Shown here in pieces: positions 21,780 through 30,396 of a stretch of DNA of 37,392 nt; within the stretch, counting starts at the first letter, position 1, and each line of letters opens with the position of its first letter. The position numbers and the translations under genes were made by a program. The DNA comes from a virus. The notes below the pieces were generated by a model. That model saw only the letters and a list, made by a program, of their open reading frames with translations. It searched no databases and was not told the DNA's origin. The stretch covers positions 1 through 37,392 of the IMG/VR virus record IMGVR_UViG_3300033388_002168, one strand, 5' to 3'.

Positions 21780-24133
21780 TAGGGTGGGCCCTCCACCTCG
21801 AACCAGTCCTCTGTGCCATCCTCGGCACATTCGAGGGTGTAGTCCCCAACTCCTGGGATCTGGACAATCACACGAATCCTCAGTTCGGTGCCCGCCTCAC
21901 AGGCATGGTTCACATCCTGAAGCTGGAGCCAGTCAGCGGTGATCTCATTTCCGTTGTCGTCTCTCCACCTAAATCCTTCAAGCTCGAAGGTGTCGAAGAT
22001 TGCGGTCCCGGTGGCCGTGACTGCGAAAAGCTGAAGCGTGGCGGTGGCGTTACTGGGCCACCTGGTCGCCGTGCCAGCCATTGTAAGCGCCGGAAGGTCC
22101 AGTGACGCGGTGGCCTGGACTTCGGGCTTGACAAAGGTTGCCGTACCGGAAGCCTGGAACGCCGGGAGGTCTACCGTACCACTGGCGGCGTACTCGGGCG
22201 GTGTGTGTGTTGCGGTCCCAGACGCAGTCAGCGCACCCAGGTCCAGGCTGGCCGAACCCTGAGAATGTGGGAACTCAGCCGTGCCCGCCGCCGTCAGTGC
22301 CGGAAGCGTAAGTGACGCGGTGGCTTGAACTTCCGGCTTCGTGAACGTCGCCGTAGCGGTCAGAGTCAGCGCACCGAGCGCCAGTGAGGCCGTGGCGTCG
22401 GACGGCGATATGGCGTGAGTGGCCGTGCCCGCAGCGGTTAGTGCTGGGAGGTCCAGCGAGGCCGTGGCGTCTGACGGCGACAGGATGTGAGTGGCCGTAC
22501 CGCTTGCCGTCAGCGCCGGGAGGTCCAGGGCTGCTGTGGCGTCTGACGGCGAGATCGCATGTGTCGCCGTGCCCGTGGCGGTCAGTGCCGGGAGGTCCAG
22601 GGTCGCGGTTGCCTGGAACTCGGGCTTCACGAAGGTTGCGGTTCCGGCAGCGGCCAGGGCTGGGAGTTGGAGTGCCGCAGTCGCTAGGTCTGGATGCTCA
22701 ACCGTCCCCGCAGCCTGCAAGGCTGGAAGCACCAGGGTCGCCGTAGCGGAGACTTCAGGCTTTACAAAAGTCGCTGTACCGCTCGCTGTAACAGGCGGCA
22801 ATACGATGGCGGCTTCGGCCTGGTCTGGGTGCTGGGCGCTCCCACTGGAAACCAGTGCGGGGAGGTTGAGTGATGCTGTGGCCTGAACTTCCGGCTTAAC
22901 GAAAGTCCCAGTGGCGGCTACCTGTAAGGTTGGGAGCGTGAGCGCCGCTGTGGCCTGAACTTCCGGCTTAACAAAGGTCGCGGTACCCGATGCCTCCAGT
23001 GCGGGAAGCGCCAACGCAGCAGTAGCGTTCGAGTCGATCCCCGCTGAGACAGTCAGCTTGGGCGTAACGTCAAGCGTTAATGGTGTGCCGGTCCGAGACA
23101 GCCTGAACTTCCACGTCTTACCACTGGCAGGCGATCTCGCTACAAGCGACCACTCCAACTCGGTCCAGCCGGTAGCATTGGCAGCAACCGAATCGGCTGG
23201 GTTCTCATCGTCCTGGATCCGACCAGTAGAGAAGGCGTCGGCACCCGCAGGACCAGTCAGTTGTTCGGTGGTATCCTCTCCCCCAGCCGAAATGTACGAC
23301 GAATCGGAGAGTTCGATCGGGTCAAGGACTGTCGCCGTGCCGGAGGCTGTGAGGGCGGGCAACGCGAGGGACGCGGTGGCATCATGGTCGGGCTTAACAA
23401 ACGTCGCGGTCCCAGCAGCCAAGAGGGCGGCGAGTACGAGTGTTGCAGTCGCGTTGTGGGGCGGGCCTGTATGGGTCGCCGTTCCAGCCGCCGTCAGGGC
23501 TGGGAGCGTGAGTGTGGCCGTGGCGTCGTGATCGGGTGGAACATGGGTCGCCGTTCCAGCCGCCGTCAGGGCCGGAAGGACCAACGCGGCAGTGGCGTTA
23601 CGGGCGTCGGCGGAGACGTTGACTTCAATCTGGGCGTACAGGCCATAGGTGAAGGCCGCTCCAGCCACCCGGAGGTAAACGGCATCCGCGTCCGTGAGGT
23701 CCGCACCCCTGAGTTGGACGCACCACTGATGTTCTACATAATCGTCCTTCGTGTGGGAGTAGTTTGCCAGCGCACCATCTACTTCATCGTACTCCCCGTT
23801 TATAAAGGAACCGACGCCACCTGAATCAAGAAGCTGCGTGTTGCAGGCCGCGCCATCAGCAGGAGTCCCCGCCGCACTCCTGACATTAGAGGAGGAGCCA
23901 TCTACGGCATACCAAGTGCCACCAGTGCCATTGATCTGGTATTCTAGGTAGAGGTCAACGGCGAGGGTCTTGTTGGCGGTTTCGTCCGCTCCAATCCGGA
24001 CCATGAGGTTCGTGTCGGCGTCCCAAACCTCGGCTACACTGTTGTCTGCACCAATTTGGGTACAGGCGTCGGGGTCCGAGTTGTCGTCCTGGAAAAACCC
24101 GTGGGTGTGCTGGTTGAGGGAAAAGGTAGTCAT
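21779..24133 (-). CDS. Long repeat-built tail fibre/adhesin (copy A)
   Basis: 784 residues. The N-terminal domain (1-178, QHTHGFFQDDNSDPDAC) is homologous to that of the other fibre. About 19 units of the ATASLTLPALTASGTATF repeat follow, with a ~100-residue insertion (SGKTWKFRLSRTG) after unit four. The C-terminal domain (EGFRWRDDNGNEITADW ... CAEDGTEDWFEV) is shared with the LamG protein upstream rather than with the other fibre. This mosaic suggests a receptor-binding fibre shaped by domain swapping. Confidence 0.75.
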   Translation of the reverse strand: MTTFSLNQHTHGFFQDDNSDPDACTQIGADNSVAEVWDADTNLMVRIGADETANKTLAVDLYLEYQINGTGGTWYAVDGSSSNVRSAAGTPADGAACNTQLLDSGGVGSFINGEYDEVDGALANYSHTKDDYVEHQWCVQLRGADLTDADAVYLRVAGAAFTYGLYAQIEVNVSADARNATAALVLPALTAAGTATHVPPDHDATATLTLPALTAAGTATHTGPPHNATATLVLAALLAAGTATFVKPDHDATASLALPALTASGTATVLDPIELSDSSYISAGGEDTTEQLTGPAGADAFSTGRIQDDENPADSVAANATGWTELEWSLVARSPASGKTWKFRLSRTGTPLTLDVTPKLTVSAGIDSNATAALALPALEASGTATFVKPEVQATAALTLPTLQVAATGTFVKPEVQATASLNLPALVSSGSAQHPDQAEAAIVLPPVTASGTATFVKPEVSATATLVLPALQAAGTVEHPDLATAALQLPALAAAGTATFVKPEFQATATLDLPALTATGTATHAISPSDATAALDLPALTASGTATHILSPSDATASLDLPALTAAGTATHAISPSDATASLALGALTLTATATFTKPEVQATASLTLPALTAAGTAEFPHSQGSASLDLGALTASGTATHTPPEYAASGTVDLPAFQASGTATFVKPEVQATASLDLPALTMAGTATRWPSNATATLQLFAVTATGTAIFDTFELEGFRWRDDNGNEITADWLQLQDVNHACEAGTELRIRVIVQIPGVGDYTLECAEDGTEDWFEVEGPP
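21998..23599 (-). repeat. Tandem ~66-75-base coding repeat array (fibre A)
   Basis: About 19 imperfect in-frame units interrupted by one non-repeat domain (about 23030-23330). Three consecutive units near 22395-22600 are almost alike in protein (AISPS/ILSPS linkers), suggesting recent local duplication. Extensive similarity to the array at 19090-20907. Confidence 0.85.
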
Positions 24134-24134
24134 A

Positions 24135-24470
24135 CTACTTGCCCCTCACCTCAAGGACTACGGAATGGTGGAGGCGCTGGAACTCTTCCGTATCGGGGAA
24201 CTGGCGAGTGATTCGGGTACAGGTGATGAACCGGCCATAAGCCTGTTGTTGATCCACAAAGCCAGCGTAGTCCACTTCCATCCACCGTCCTACATCCTCC
24301 CGATAGATGAGGTAGTCCCGGCTGGCTAGAATATCATCCCGGACTATCGGAGGTTGGGCTAGTAGGCACACTCCGAGGATGGGACCCTCCCACGGCTCTC
24401 CCTCCTCCGAAGAGAACACAGTGCCGTCCTCGTACCAGAGCTTCCAAGCGTAGGTAGGGGGCGTAAACAT
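24135..24470 (-). CDS. Fibre companion protein (copy A)
   Basis: 111 residues, paralogous to 21444-21779 along its length (YAWKLWYEDGTVFSSEEG opening, GFVDQQ, EVRGK ending). It starts at TAATG with the LamG gene upstream and ends one base before the start of fibre A. The arrangement is adhesin, companion, adhesin, companion, adhesin. Probably an assembly or attachment factor. Confidence 0.7.
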   Translation of the reverse strand: MFTPPTYAWKLWYEDGTVFSSEEGEPWEGPILGVCLLAQPPIVRDDILASRDYLIYREDVGRWMEVDYAGFVDQQQAYGRFITCTRITRQFPDTEEFQRLHHSVVLEVRGK

Positions 24471-26257
24471 TAGTCCACCTTGAACCAGTCTTCGGTGCCG
24501 TCTTCGGCGCAGTCTAGTTGGTACTGTCCTCCTTCTGGCGCTTGGATTACGATACGCAGTCGTGTGGTGCCGTCCTCACCAACCGCGTGGCTAACGTCCT
24601 GGACTTGGGCCCAAGTCGCCGCCGCTTCGTTGCCGTCGTCGTCCCTCCAACGGAAGCCTTCAAGTGTTTGCGTTAGGGCCGAAACTGTACGAACAGGAAT
24701 AGCTGCGGCAGGACGTATCAGACCGAAGGGGTCGGCGGCCATCGCCCTTATTTCCTCAAGAGAAACAGTTCGGTTCCAGACACCCGCCCAGGAGATCGGT
24801 CCAGCCCAAGGATCCCACCATCCAGAAACGGCGTGTTCTTTTGAGCAACCGATGTTTATGTTTGGTGCGGCTGGTGAAGCCAACGGTGCGCTTCCAGTAT
24901 CCGTGTCGTCACCATAAACAATTCCGTCCAACCCTACGCACATGAATCGGTGGCTAGTAACGGAGGCGTTAGCTATCGCCAAAATCATCCAAGTGTCTAG
25001 TGGGGCTTGGAAGTTAGCAACGATTGAATCCCCCCCATTGGCTTGATTGTACCAGAAAGGAGCCCGATAGCTAGACTCCTTGTGGAGCAAAAGATTCCAT
25101 CCCCCACTACCGTAATAACCCGTAGCAAGTACAGCCCTCCATTCCGCTGTCGCACTATCCAGGCGGCAAAGGGTTGCCACTGAAAGAGGGTAATTTTCAG
25201 GCACACCCGAGGGGTGAAGAAGAGTTTCAGCGTAATCACCATTGGCCCCGGCACACATAAGAGCATGGCCTATGCTGGTGTCCTCAAGCTCATGGTTGGC
25301 AGTCTCCAACAAGGTGCCGGGGAACAGCGGCTCCAGGTACCTCAAACCCTTTGCGACACCTTTGAATGGTTCCTCTAGCTTGGACTCTTGCCAAGGCCAG
25401 CGAGCCGGTTTTATTCCCGGATTGAGGATCTGGATGCCACCGCGCCCTCCGCCCTGGAGATACCGCGGGTAAGTGAACTCTTCCGGGGCGGGACGAATTA
25501 AACCAAAGGGGTCTTGGTGAAGCAACGTCATCTCAGGAGCAGTTAGCGCCCTGCCTTTCCAGACGTAGGCACACTCGTAGTTCCCAAACATGGAATCGAA
25601 GGTGGCGGGAACCCCATAAGCCCCAATCGCTAGAGGATGGTCTTCATCCATCGTAGTAGCAGGAACATTGTTTTGATAATCCCCTTCAAAGGGGACCCCG
25701 TTGACATAGAGCTTCCAGTAGTTTGTTTTGTCGTAGACGATCCCGAGGGTAATGGGGCCATTCCCGATGGGGTCCATCGTCGGCCAGTTCACATTCCTAC
25801 CAGTACCTCCCTCATCTTTGAACCACAGCCGGAGATATTCCAAGGCAGTCGAATATTGAAACTCCCAAAATCCGCGTTCAGAAGTCGTCCCGCGTCCCCC
25901 CATGATGCCCGGAGTGGTTCCCTCGCTTCCGGTAACATTCAAAGAGACAAAAAAGGATAGGTATTCACCTCCAACCAAGCTGTAAACCGGATCGACAGGA
26001 AAGAATCCAAGAGCGTCCTCGGGTTCGGTAACTGCAACCCCCCTCCCCTGCTTCCCAACCTCCCAATCCGTCGTCCACCCGGAAGTCGGAACCCCTCGGA
26101 TTCCTTGGATGAGATCAATCGGTGCCCCACCCCCTTCCCACAGCGGGACGCAGGCCACCAAGCCGTCCGCTAGTGACCTGAATGGACCCGACAGCCTCTC
26201 CTGGCTCCACGGCCAAGGTGCAGGCTTCATTCCAAGAGAAAGGATCTGGACGCTCAA
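24470..26257 (-). CDS. Double LamG/concanavalin-like tail adhesin
   Basis: 595 residues from TTG 26257, chosen because GGAGG lies 7 bases upstream and the frame closes beyond it. The protein is an internal duplication: each half opens with QIL-x-GxKPAxWPW, contains a LamG-like beta-sandwich (KLYVNGVPFEG in the first), and ends DPFGLIRPA. The C-terminal domain (EGFRWRDDDGNEAAATW ... CAEDGTEDWFKV) is shared with fibre A. LamG domains bind glycans, so this is a likely host-recognition protein. Confidence 0.75.
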   Translation of the reverse strand: MSVQILSLGMKPAPWPWSQERLSGPFRSLADGLVACVPLWEGGGAPIDLIQGIRGVPTSGWTTDWEVGKQGRGVAVTEPEDALGFFPVDPVYSLVGGEYLSFFVSLNVTGSEGTTPGIMGGRGTTSERGFWEFQYSTALEYLRLWFKDEGGTGRNVNWPTMDPIGNGPITLGIVYDKTNYWKLYVNGVPFEGDYQNNVPATTMDEDHPLAIGAYGVPATFDSMFGNYECAYVWKGRALTAPEMTLLHQDPFGLIRPAPEEFTYPRYLQGGGRGGIQILNPGIKPARWPWQESKLEEPFKGVAKGLRYLEPLFPGTLLETANHELEDTSIGHALMCAGANGDYAETLLHPSGVPENYPLSVATLCRLDSATAEWRAVLATGYYGSGGWNLLLHKESSYRAPFWYNQANGGDSIVANFQAPLDTWMILAIANASVTSHRFMCVGLDGIVYGDDTDTGSAPLASPAAPNINIGCSKEHAVSGWWDPWAGPISWAGVWNRTVSLEEIRAMAADPFGLIRPAAAIPVRTVSALTQTLEGFRWRDDDGNEAAATWAQVQDVSHAVGEDGTTRLRIVIQAPEGGQYQLDCAEDGTEDWFKVD

Positions 26258-26272
26258 GACTCAGCCTCCTTT

Positions 26273-26773
26273 TTACTGAATTTCGAGGTCCATCGGGATG
26301 ATCTCGAACAGGCTGTCGGTCGGGCTCGTGTCGTCGTCCAGGGTGTCCTGGGTAGCATTGTAAATCACCGGGGCAATCTCTCTCCCTGTGATTTCAATGA
26401 CCCCAGAGGCCGACATGGGTACATCAGACACTTCCTCATCGACCACAATGGCACCTATGAGCATGAGGTTCTTGAGCTTATCGACATGGGAGAGGGCAAT
26501 ATCCCCTTCGCCGTCGTCGTTGTCCCAATGCGTCCCGTCGCCGGTCTTGAGATAGATGTAGACCACCTCGCCAAGTACGGGAGCCGTAGCGGTATCAAAA
26601 TGAACCATACAGCGCCAGGCGAAGCGGTAAGATACGGCATCAACGCCGAAGTCGTGGGTCGCTCCCTGCCTTCCGGTGAGCGTGGCAAGCCCCTTGAACG
26701 TCAAGGCGTAGGTTGCGCCAGAATCCATCCAAACGATGGGAGTTCCGGCGTTCTGTTTGATGGCGTTAGCCAT
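26273..26773 (-). CDS. Structural-region hypothetical protein
   Basis: 166 residues with GGGAGTG before ATG 26773. It is beta-rich (GATYALTFKGLATLTGRQGA, EVVYIYLKTGDGTHWDND) and resembles small phage proteins encoded near fibres, of unknown role. Possibly a fibre-base or decoration protein. Confidence 0.6.
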   Translation of the reverse strand: MANAIKQNAGTPIVWMDSGATYALTFKGLATLTGRQGATHDFGVDAVSYRFAWRCMVHFDTATAPVLGEVVYIYLKTGDGTHWDNDDGEGDIALSHVDKLKNLMLIGAIVVDEEVSDVPMSASGVIEITGREIAPVIYNATQDTLDDDTSPTDSLFEIIPMDLEIQ

Positions 26774-26783
26774 GATTCACTCC

Positions 26784-27230
26784 CTATTGGTTAGCCGCAC
26801 CACCAACATTGGACGCGGTGATGACAGTTCCTTGACCCCAAAGGACCTCGGCGCGAGAGCCAGGAGTTTCTATGAGGCCCTTGATCGCGGCAGGGGCGTC
26901 CGTATCGGCAATGGCCCAGATGCCACCGCCCCCGTTTTCCTCTGCCAGCTTGGTCTTGATCTCAGGGGTGACGGGAAGCTCCCCATCCCCCGTGGTCAAC
27001 CAACGAAGCCATTCCTGTTCGTCGATGAGAAGGCCATCGTATTCATCGAATGGCACTACACTCCTGATATCGCCCATCGAGATCGAAGCACGATCCACGG
27101 TGTAGTTCTTGGCGTTAAGGAGGTCGGCTATGGCCCGATCCCCATTCCATACTGCCCCGCTCTTGTAGCCCAACGCGAGCGCGTCGGCCTCGATCTCGTC
27201 GTGGAGGGCTTGCAAACTGAAGTCAGCCAT
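26784..27230 (-). CDS. Phage protein of the LHDEI...GYKSG type, unknown role
   Basis: 148 residues with GGAGG before ATG 27230. The opening (LQALHDEIEADALALGYKSG), the short Asn-rich turn (LLNAKNYTVDR), the middle (EWLRWLTTGDGELPVTPEI) and the end (SRAEVLWGQGTVITASNV) follow the layout of a small protein family found in the tail regions of many phages, often annotated as hypothetical. It is mostly helical. It is the first gene after an intrinsic terminator, so it may need its own promoter or depend on read-through. Confidence 0.65.
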   Translation of the reverse strand: MADFSLQALHDEIEADALALGYKSGAVWNGDRAIADLLNAKNYTVDRASISMGDIRSVVPFDEYDGLLIDEQEWLRWLTTGDGELPVTPEIKTKLAEENGGGGIWAIADTDAPAAIKGLIETPGSRAEVLWGQGTVITASNVGGAANQ

Positions 27231-27244
27231 TGGGGCCTCCTGTT

Positions 27245-27285
27245 AAAAAATAGGGACAGACGGATCCCTTACCCGCCTGTCCCTA
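27245..27285 (-). terminator. Intrinsic terminator within the late region
   Basis: On the minus strand, TAGGGACAG and CTGTCCCTA (27251-27259 with 27277-27285) form a perfect 9-base stem, extendable to 13 with one mismatch, followed by six T (27245-27250 read as A on the plus strand). It would stop transcription coming from the tail-tip and holin genes before the adhesin block. Confidence 0.85.
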
Positions 27286-27326
27286 GTTTCAGTGTGTTTC
27301 TCAACATCCGAGTTGTCTACCTGGTT

Positions 27327-27725
27327 TTATGCAGTTTCAGGCATAGTCACAGTGAAGGCGGTGACGGTGACAACTCCACCAGCGACGATTGAAGCGTCAT
27401 CGAAGCTCAAGTCGCCGGAGCCCTGTCCGCACGATCCGTCCAGGCGATACGTGTCGCCCGCGTCCTTCAAGCGGAACCAGGTCGTGGTGCCAGATGCGTC
27501 GGCGCTGGAGTCCTGCCAGGTGCCAGCTTTCGCAATAGCGCCAGCAGACGAGGCACCGAACGCGGTCGCCGGAAGATCAATGTCCGCAAGCAGCGATCCG
27601 GCTGCGGCGTCATCGGCGTCCGTGGGCTGGGAACCGTCCCTGATCTCCAACTTACCGCTGTCGAAATATGCAGCGAACGTGTCGGCAAGACCGTCCACTA
27701 CGCTTGTGTCAACTCTTACAGTCAT
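27327..27725 (-). CDS. Small structural-region protein (GKLEIRDGSQP family)
   Basis: 132 residues with a strong AGGAGGA before ATG 27725. GKLEIRDGSQPTDADDAAAG, then an ALADIDLP-like strand and a glycine-rich beta region, is a pattern I recognise from small phage proteins encoded near tail and head genes; the role is not established. The strong ribosome site and following terminator suggest high expression, for example as a decoration protein. Confidence 0.65.
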   Translation of the reverse strand: MTVRVDTSVVDGLADTFAAYFDSGKLEIRDGSQPTDADDAAAGSLLADIDLPATAFGASSAGAIAKAGTWQDSSADASGTTTWFRLKDAGDTYRLDGSCGQGSGDLSFDDASIVAGGVVTVTAFTVTMPETA

Positions 27726-27818
27726 CTCTTTCCTCCTGGAGTTCGGCCAAACCCACTGGGGGTTCGTTTTAATCTACATTCGTACCGCCGTCAGCAAAAG
27801 CGAAACGAATACGGGTCA

Positions 27819-28085
27819 CTACTCGGCGGGCGGCTGTGGGTGGGCACTGCCCTCCCACTTCCTTACCCCCGGTACGGCGTTAATGAGGTTCTGGCCCTGG
27901 TAGACACCGCCCATGGTCCCGATCATCAGGATGAACAGTGTCGTGATGTCCGTGAACTCTGTCCCAGTGAGCTTCCCCTCGAATAGAGCCCAGATCAGCA
28001 AAAGCTCTACTATCATCAGCAGGCCGGAACACCAGACAACAATGCTGTACCCCCGCCCGCCAATGTTCTTCGTCGTCGCCAGCAT
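27819..28085 (-). CDS. Two-helix membrane protein, holin-like
   Basis: 88 residues with two transmembrane helices, about 13-36 (YSIVVWCSGLLMIVELLLIW) and 45-62 (DITTLFILMIGTMGGVY), short basic N-terminus and polar tail. This matches class II-type holin topology. It is the last of three successive membrane proteins (28392-28502, 28085-28399, this), a likely lysis-timing cluster, though the endolysin gene is 9 kb away. Starts at TAATG. Confidence 0.6.
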   Translation of the reverse strand: MLATTKNIGGRGYSIVVWCSGLLMIVELLLIWALFEGKLTGTEFTDITTLFILMIGTMGGVYQGQNLINAVPGVRKWEGSAHPQPPAE

Positions 28086-28399
28086 TAAAACCCTCCCCCG
28101 ATTCTGGTTTCCAGTCTGTCGAATCGTGCGTTCATCTCGGTCCTAAGGGCACGGATCTCGTTCGCCACCCCCTCCTCGACACGGTTCTCCCAGTTTAATG
28201 CGTCCTGGGACGTGAACCGGTTGCCCTGGATTACCGCGATGTCCGTTGTGTGGTCTGCCAACTTATCTCCGTGCGACACCAGCGTCGTGCTGGCAAGGGA
28301 GATAACGACCACCGAGATCGCCAGCAGCACTCCATTCACGCCAGCCAGGACCTTCGCCAGCGTGGTACCATTTATCGTCAACCCCGTCCCGTTAGCCAT
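28085..28399 (-). CDS. Single-pass membrane protein with coiled coil, holin/antiholin-like
   Basis: 104 residues. One transmembrane helix at about 17-40 (VLAGVNGVLLAISVVVISLA), then a helical region ending in a coiled coil (ANEIRALRTEMNARFDRLETR). This is a common layout for small phage membrane proteins near the holin. It overlaps its upstream neighbour by 8 bases and its stop overlaps the next start, so the three membrane genes form one unit. Confidence 0.6.
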   Translation of the reverse strand: MANGTGLTINGTTLAKVLAGVNGVLLAISVVVISLASTTLVSHGDKLADHTTDIAVIQGNRFTSQDALNWENRVEEGVANEIRALRTEMNARFDRLETRIGGGF

Positions 28400-28502
28400 T
28401 ACCCTCTCCGTCGTCGTCGTCCGTTTTGTTGGGCTTGAAAAAACTCCACCCGATCATGAGAAGGATGGCAAACATTAAACCCATTAGAACCCAATTTATC
28501 AT
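28392..28502 (-). CDS. 36-residue membrane peptide
   Basis: ATG 28502 is preceded by GGAGAGGGAG. The peptide is one transmembrane helix (MINWVLMGLMFAILLMIGW) with a polar acidic tail rich in Asp (KTDDDDGEGNG). It overlaps the next gene by 8 bases (ATGGCTAA). Short single-helix peptides like this may act as holin partners or regulators. Confidence 0.6.
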   Translation of the reverse strand: MINWVLMGLMFAILLMIGWSFFKPNKTDDDDGEGNG

Positions 28503-28512
28503 GCTCCCTCTC

Positions 28513-30396
28513 CTAATCTGGACAGAAGGTTTCAGCCCACGCGGAAGTTGAGTACGCGCCGCTTCCACCGCTGTTGAATTTAATGTGGTACCAGTTGTCG
28601 CCGTCCGCCGCCGCCAGGTGGCTGTACGCCTCGTCGCCAGCGGAGGTCGTGGACGTGATCGTGTTCCACGGCCCAGAACTGGACGTGGATGAATGTTGGA
28701 TCGTGACGGTCGCACCGCTATTCCCGCCATCGAGCCAAGTGAGGTCAACCCAATACTCCTCTGGCTCCTCAGCGCAGGAGTCTGTGTCGTGAGTTCCACC
28801 GAGGGACAGTGGCGTGTCGGGCCAAGTTGTATCCTCTCCATACGCAGAGGTTGTGGAGTCTGGGCCGTCCAGCGTAACGGGCCCATTCACCGACAGCGCT
28901 CCTGTTCCACCACAATCGTTGATATGGTACAGCCTGTAATGGAAGGTGTCCCCATCCGCCTTGTGGGCCATCACCTTGTAGAAATACTGCGTGTTGGAAC
29001 TCAGGCCACCACCATCGTCGTCGTCGTCGAACGTCAGGTTGGTCCCGGCGTAGATGCAGTTGCCCACCCCTGCCGTTGTTCCCGAAGGCGTAAACCCGCT
29101 GGTCAGGCCCCGGTGGAGCGTGTAGTTGTCAACGTCCGCAACTACGTCCCACGTCACGCGGATCTCATCCCTAGCCAACGCCGCCACACCAAGGATCACG
29201 GGTGTCCCTAACGCACCTGCACCCAGACCGTCATCGTTGTAGGTCGTGACAGCCGCGTCCACCGTATTAACCAAGGCTCCCTCCCCTGGCGGCGTAAACG
29301 GCGTACTCGTGTGACGGTAAATCTTCGTGTCGTCTATCGTGCCCGTGACCCCGTTGTCCCAGGCCAGGTCTACGTCGTCCGTCGGATCGCCAGAATCCAC
29401 CTGTGGATAACCGCCGTCCCATGTCGGAGCCACGGGCGTCACGGTATACTCAACAGCCTCGCCGTCGAGCATTGTGTCGTAGGCCGAATCACCACCAGCG
29501 TTCTCAGCGCGGACTCGGAACACGTACTCGTAACCTTCTAAGATCACGCCCCAATCGTAAGTTTCTAGGTTTGCTGTTGGGTCAGCTACCCATCCCCAGG
29601 CACCGAAAGAGCCGCCGCAAACACGCTCCTTATACTCAATACGGAAGTTGGCCTCGTTGTCAGAGTTGTCTTGCCAGGTGATCCTCATGTCGGTGCCGAC
29701 CACTGAGGCGGCTACGAGGGTCGGGGCGGTCGGAATGGCTATTACAATCGTCGCGTTACCGAAGGCGGCTGGCCCCTCAGAGGTCGCGTGGTAGCCAGTC
29801 ACACCATAATAGATCACATCACCAGTGCCCCAACCCGATTCCGTGTGGTCGTACTCAACCTCGATGTCGCCACCCGGCCAATCAAAATACCCGTCAGCGT
29901 TCGTTGGTGGATCCCCGGAGAGCGAAGCGTTCTTTTTCCAGTAGACCCTGTGCGTATCCGCCTCCGGTGCTGGCCCCGACATCTTGATAAGGATGGAGAC
30001 GGCGTCCGCTGGATCGTCCTTCGGGTAAGTCGCGGCCCACGTCGGAGGTGACGTGACAGGTGTTCGCCAGGTCGCACCACTGCTTTGGGCATACCCAGAC
30101 ATCCAAGGGTGGTGCCAGTTGCCCGTATGGACGCGGTAATAGTAGGTCCGCTCGTCAGACAGTCCGGTGTGAGTGTAGGGGCTCCCGCCCGTCCATTCGG
30201 ATTCCAAAGTCGCCCAGCCTGACGGCGAATCAGCAGCCCATTCGATAACGTGCCACTTGAACCCTTGTGGCGCAGGGTCCGTCCAGGTCAGCCTAAGCTG
30301 AGAATCTTCGTTCCCGGAGACGGGCGCTACACTCAGTCCGGTCGGGGTTCGGGGGGACGGTTGGCACAGGGCAGCGCCAAAGAAAGGAATCGTCAT
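28513..30396 (-). CDS. Fibronectin type III tail protein
   Basis: 627 residues made of about five Fn3-like domains; typical cores include LRLTWTDPAP ... YYYRVHTG, MRITWQDNSDNEANFRIEY and IRVTWDVVADVDNYTLHR, with several Cys near the end. It starts by ATGA overlap with the tail-tip gene. Such modules in phage tails mediate adhesion to surface carbohydrates or act as spacers. Likely attached to the tail tip or a side fibre. Confidence 0.8.
   Translation of the reverse strand: MTIPFFGAALCQPSPRTPTGLSVAPVSGNEDSQLRLTWTDPAPQGFKWHVIEWAADSPSGWATLESEWTGGSPYTHTGLSDERTYYYRVHTGNWHHPWMSGYAQSSGATWRTPVTSPPTWAATYPKDDPADAVSILIKMSGPAPEADTHRVYWKKNASLSGDPPTNADGYFDWPGGDIEVEYDHTESGWGTGDVIYYGVTGYHATSEGPAAFGNATIVIAIPTAPTLVAASVVGTDMRITWQDNSDNEANFRIEYKERVCGGSFGAWGWVADPTANLETYDWGVILEGYEYVFRVRAENAGGDSAYDTMLDGEAVEYTVTPVAPTWDGGYPQVDSGDPTDDVDLAWDNGVTGTIDDTKIYRHTSTPFTPPGEGALVNTVDAAVTTYNDDGLGAGALGTPVILGVAALARDEIRVTWDVVADVDNYTLHRGLTSGFTPSGTTAGVGNCIYAGTNLTFDDDDDGGGLSSNTQYFYKVMAHKADGDTFHYRLYHINDCGGTGALSVNGPVTLDGPDSTTSAYGEDTTWPDTPLSLGGTHDTDSCAEEPEEYWVDLTWLDGGNSGATVTIQHSSTSSSGPWNTITSTTSAGDEAYSHLAAADGDNWYHIKFNSGGSGAYSTSAWAETFCPD

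Noticed and set aside
18856-24133. Diversity-generating retroelement acting on the fibres
   Set aside because: No reverse transcriptase or template repeat is present in the window; variation here would be by repeat recombination instead.
27747-27762. Second terminator (AACCC/GGGTT hairpin) before the gene at 27327-27725
   Set aside because: The stem is only five bases and no T run follows on the minus strand.
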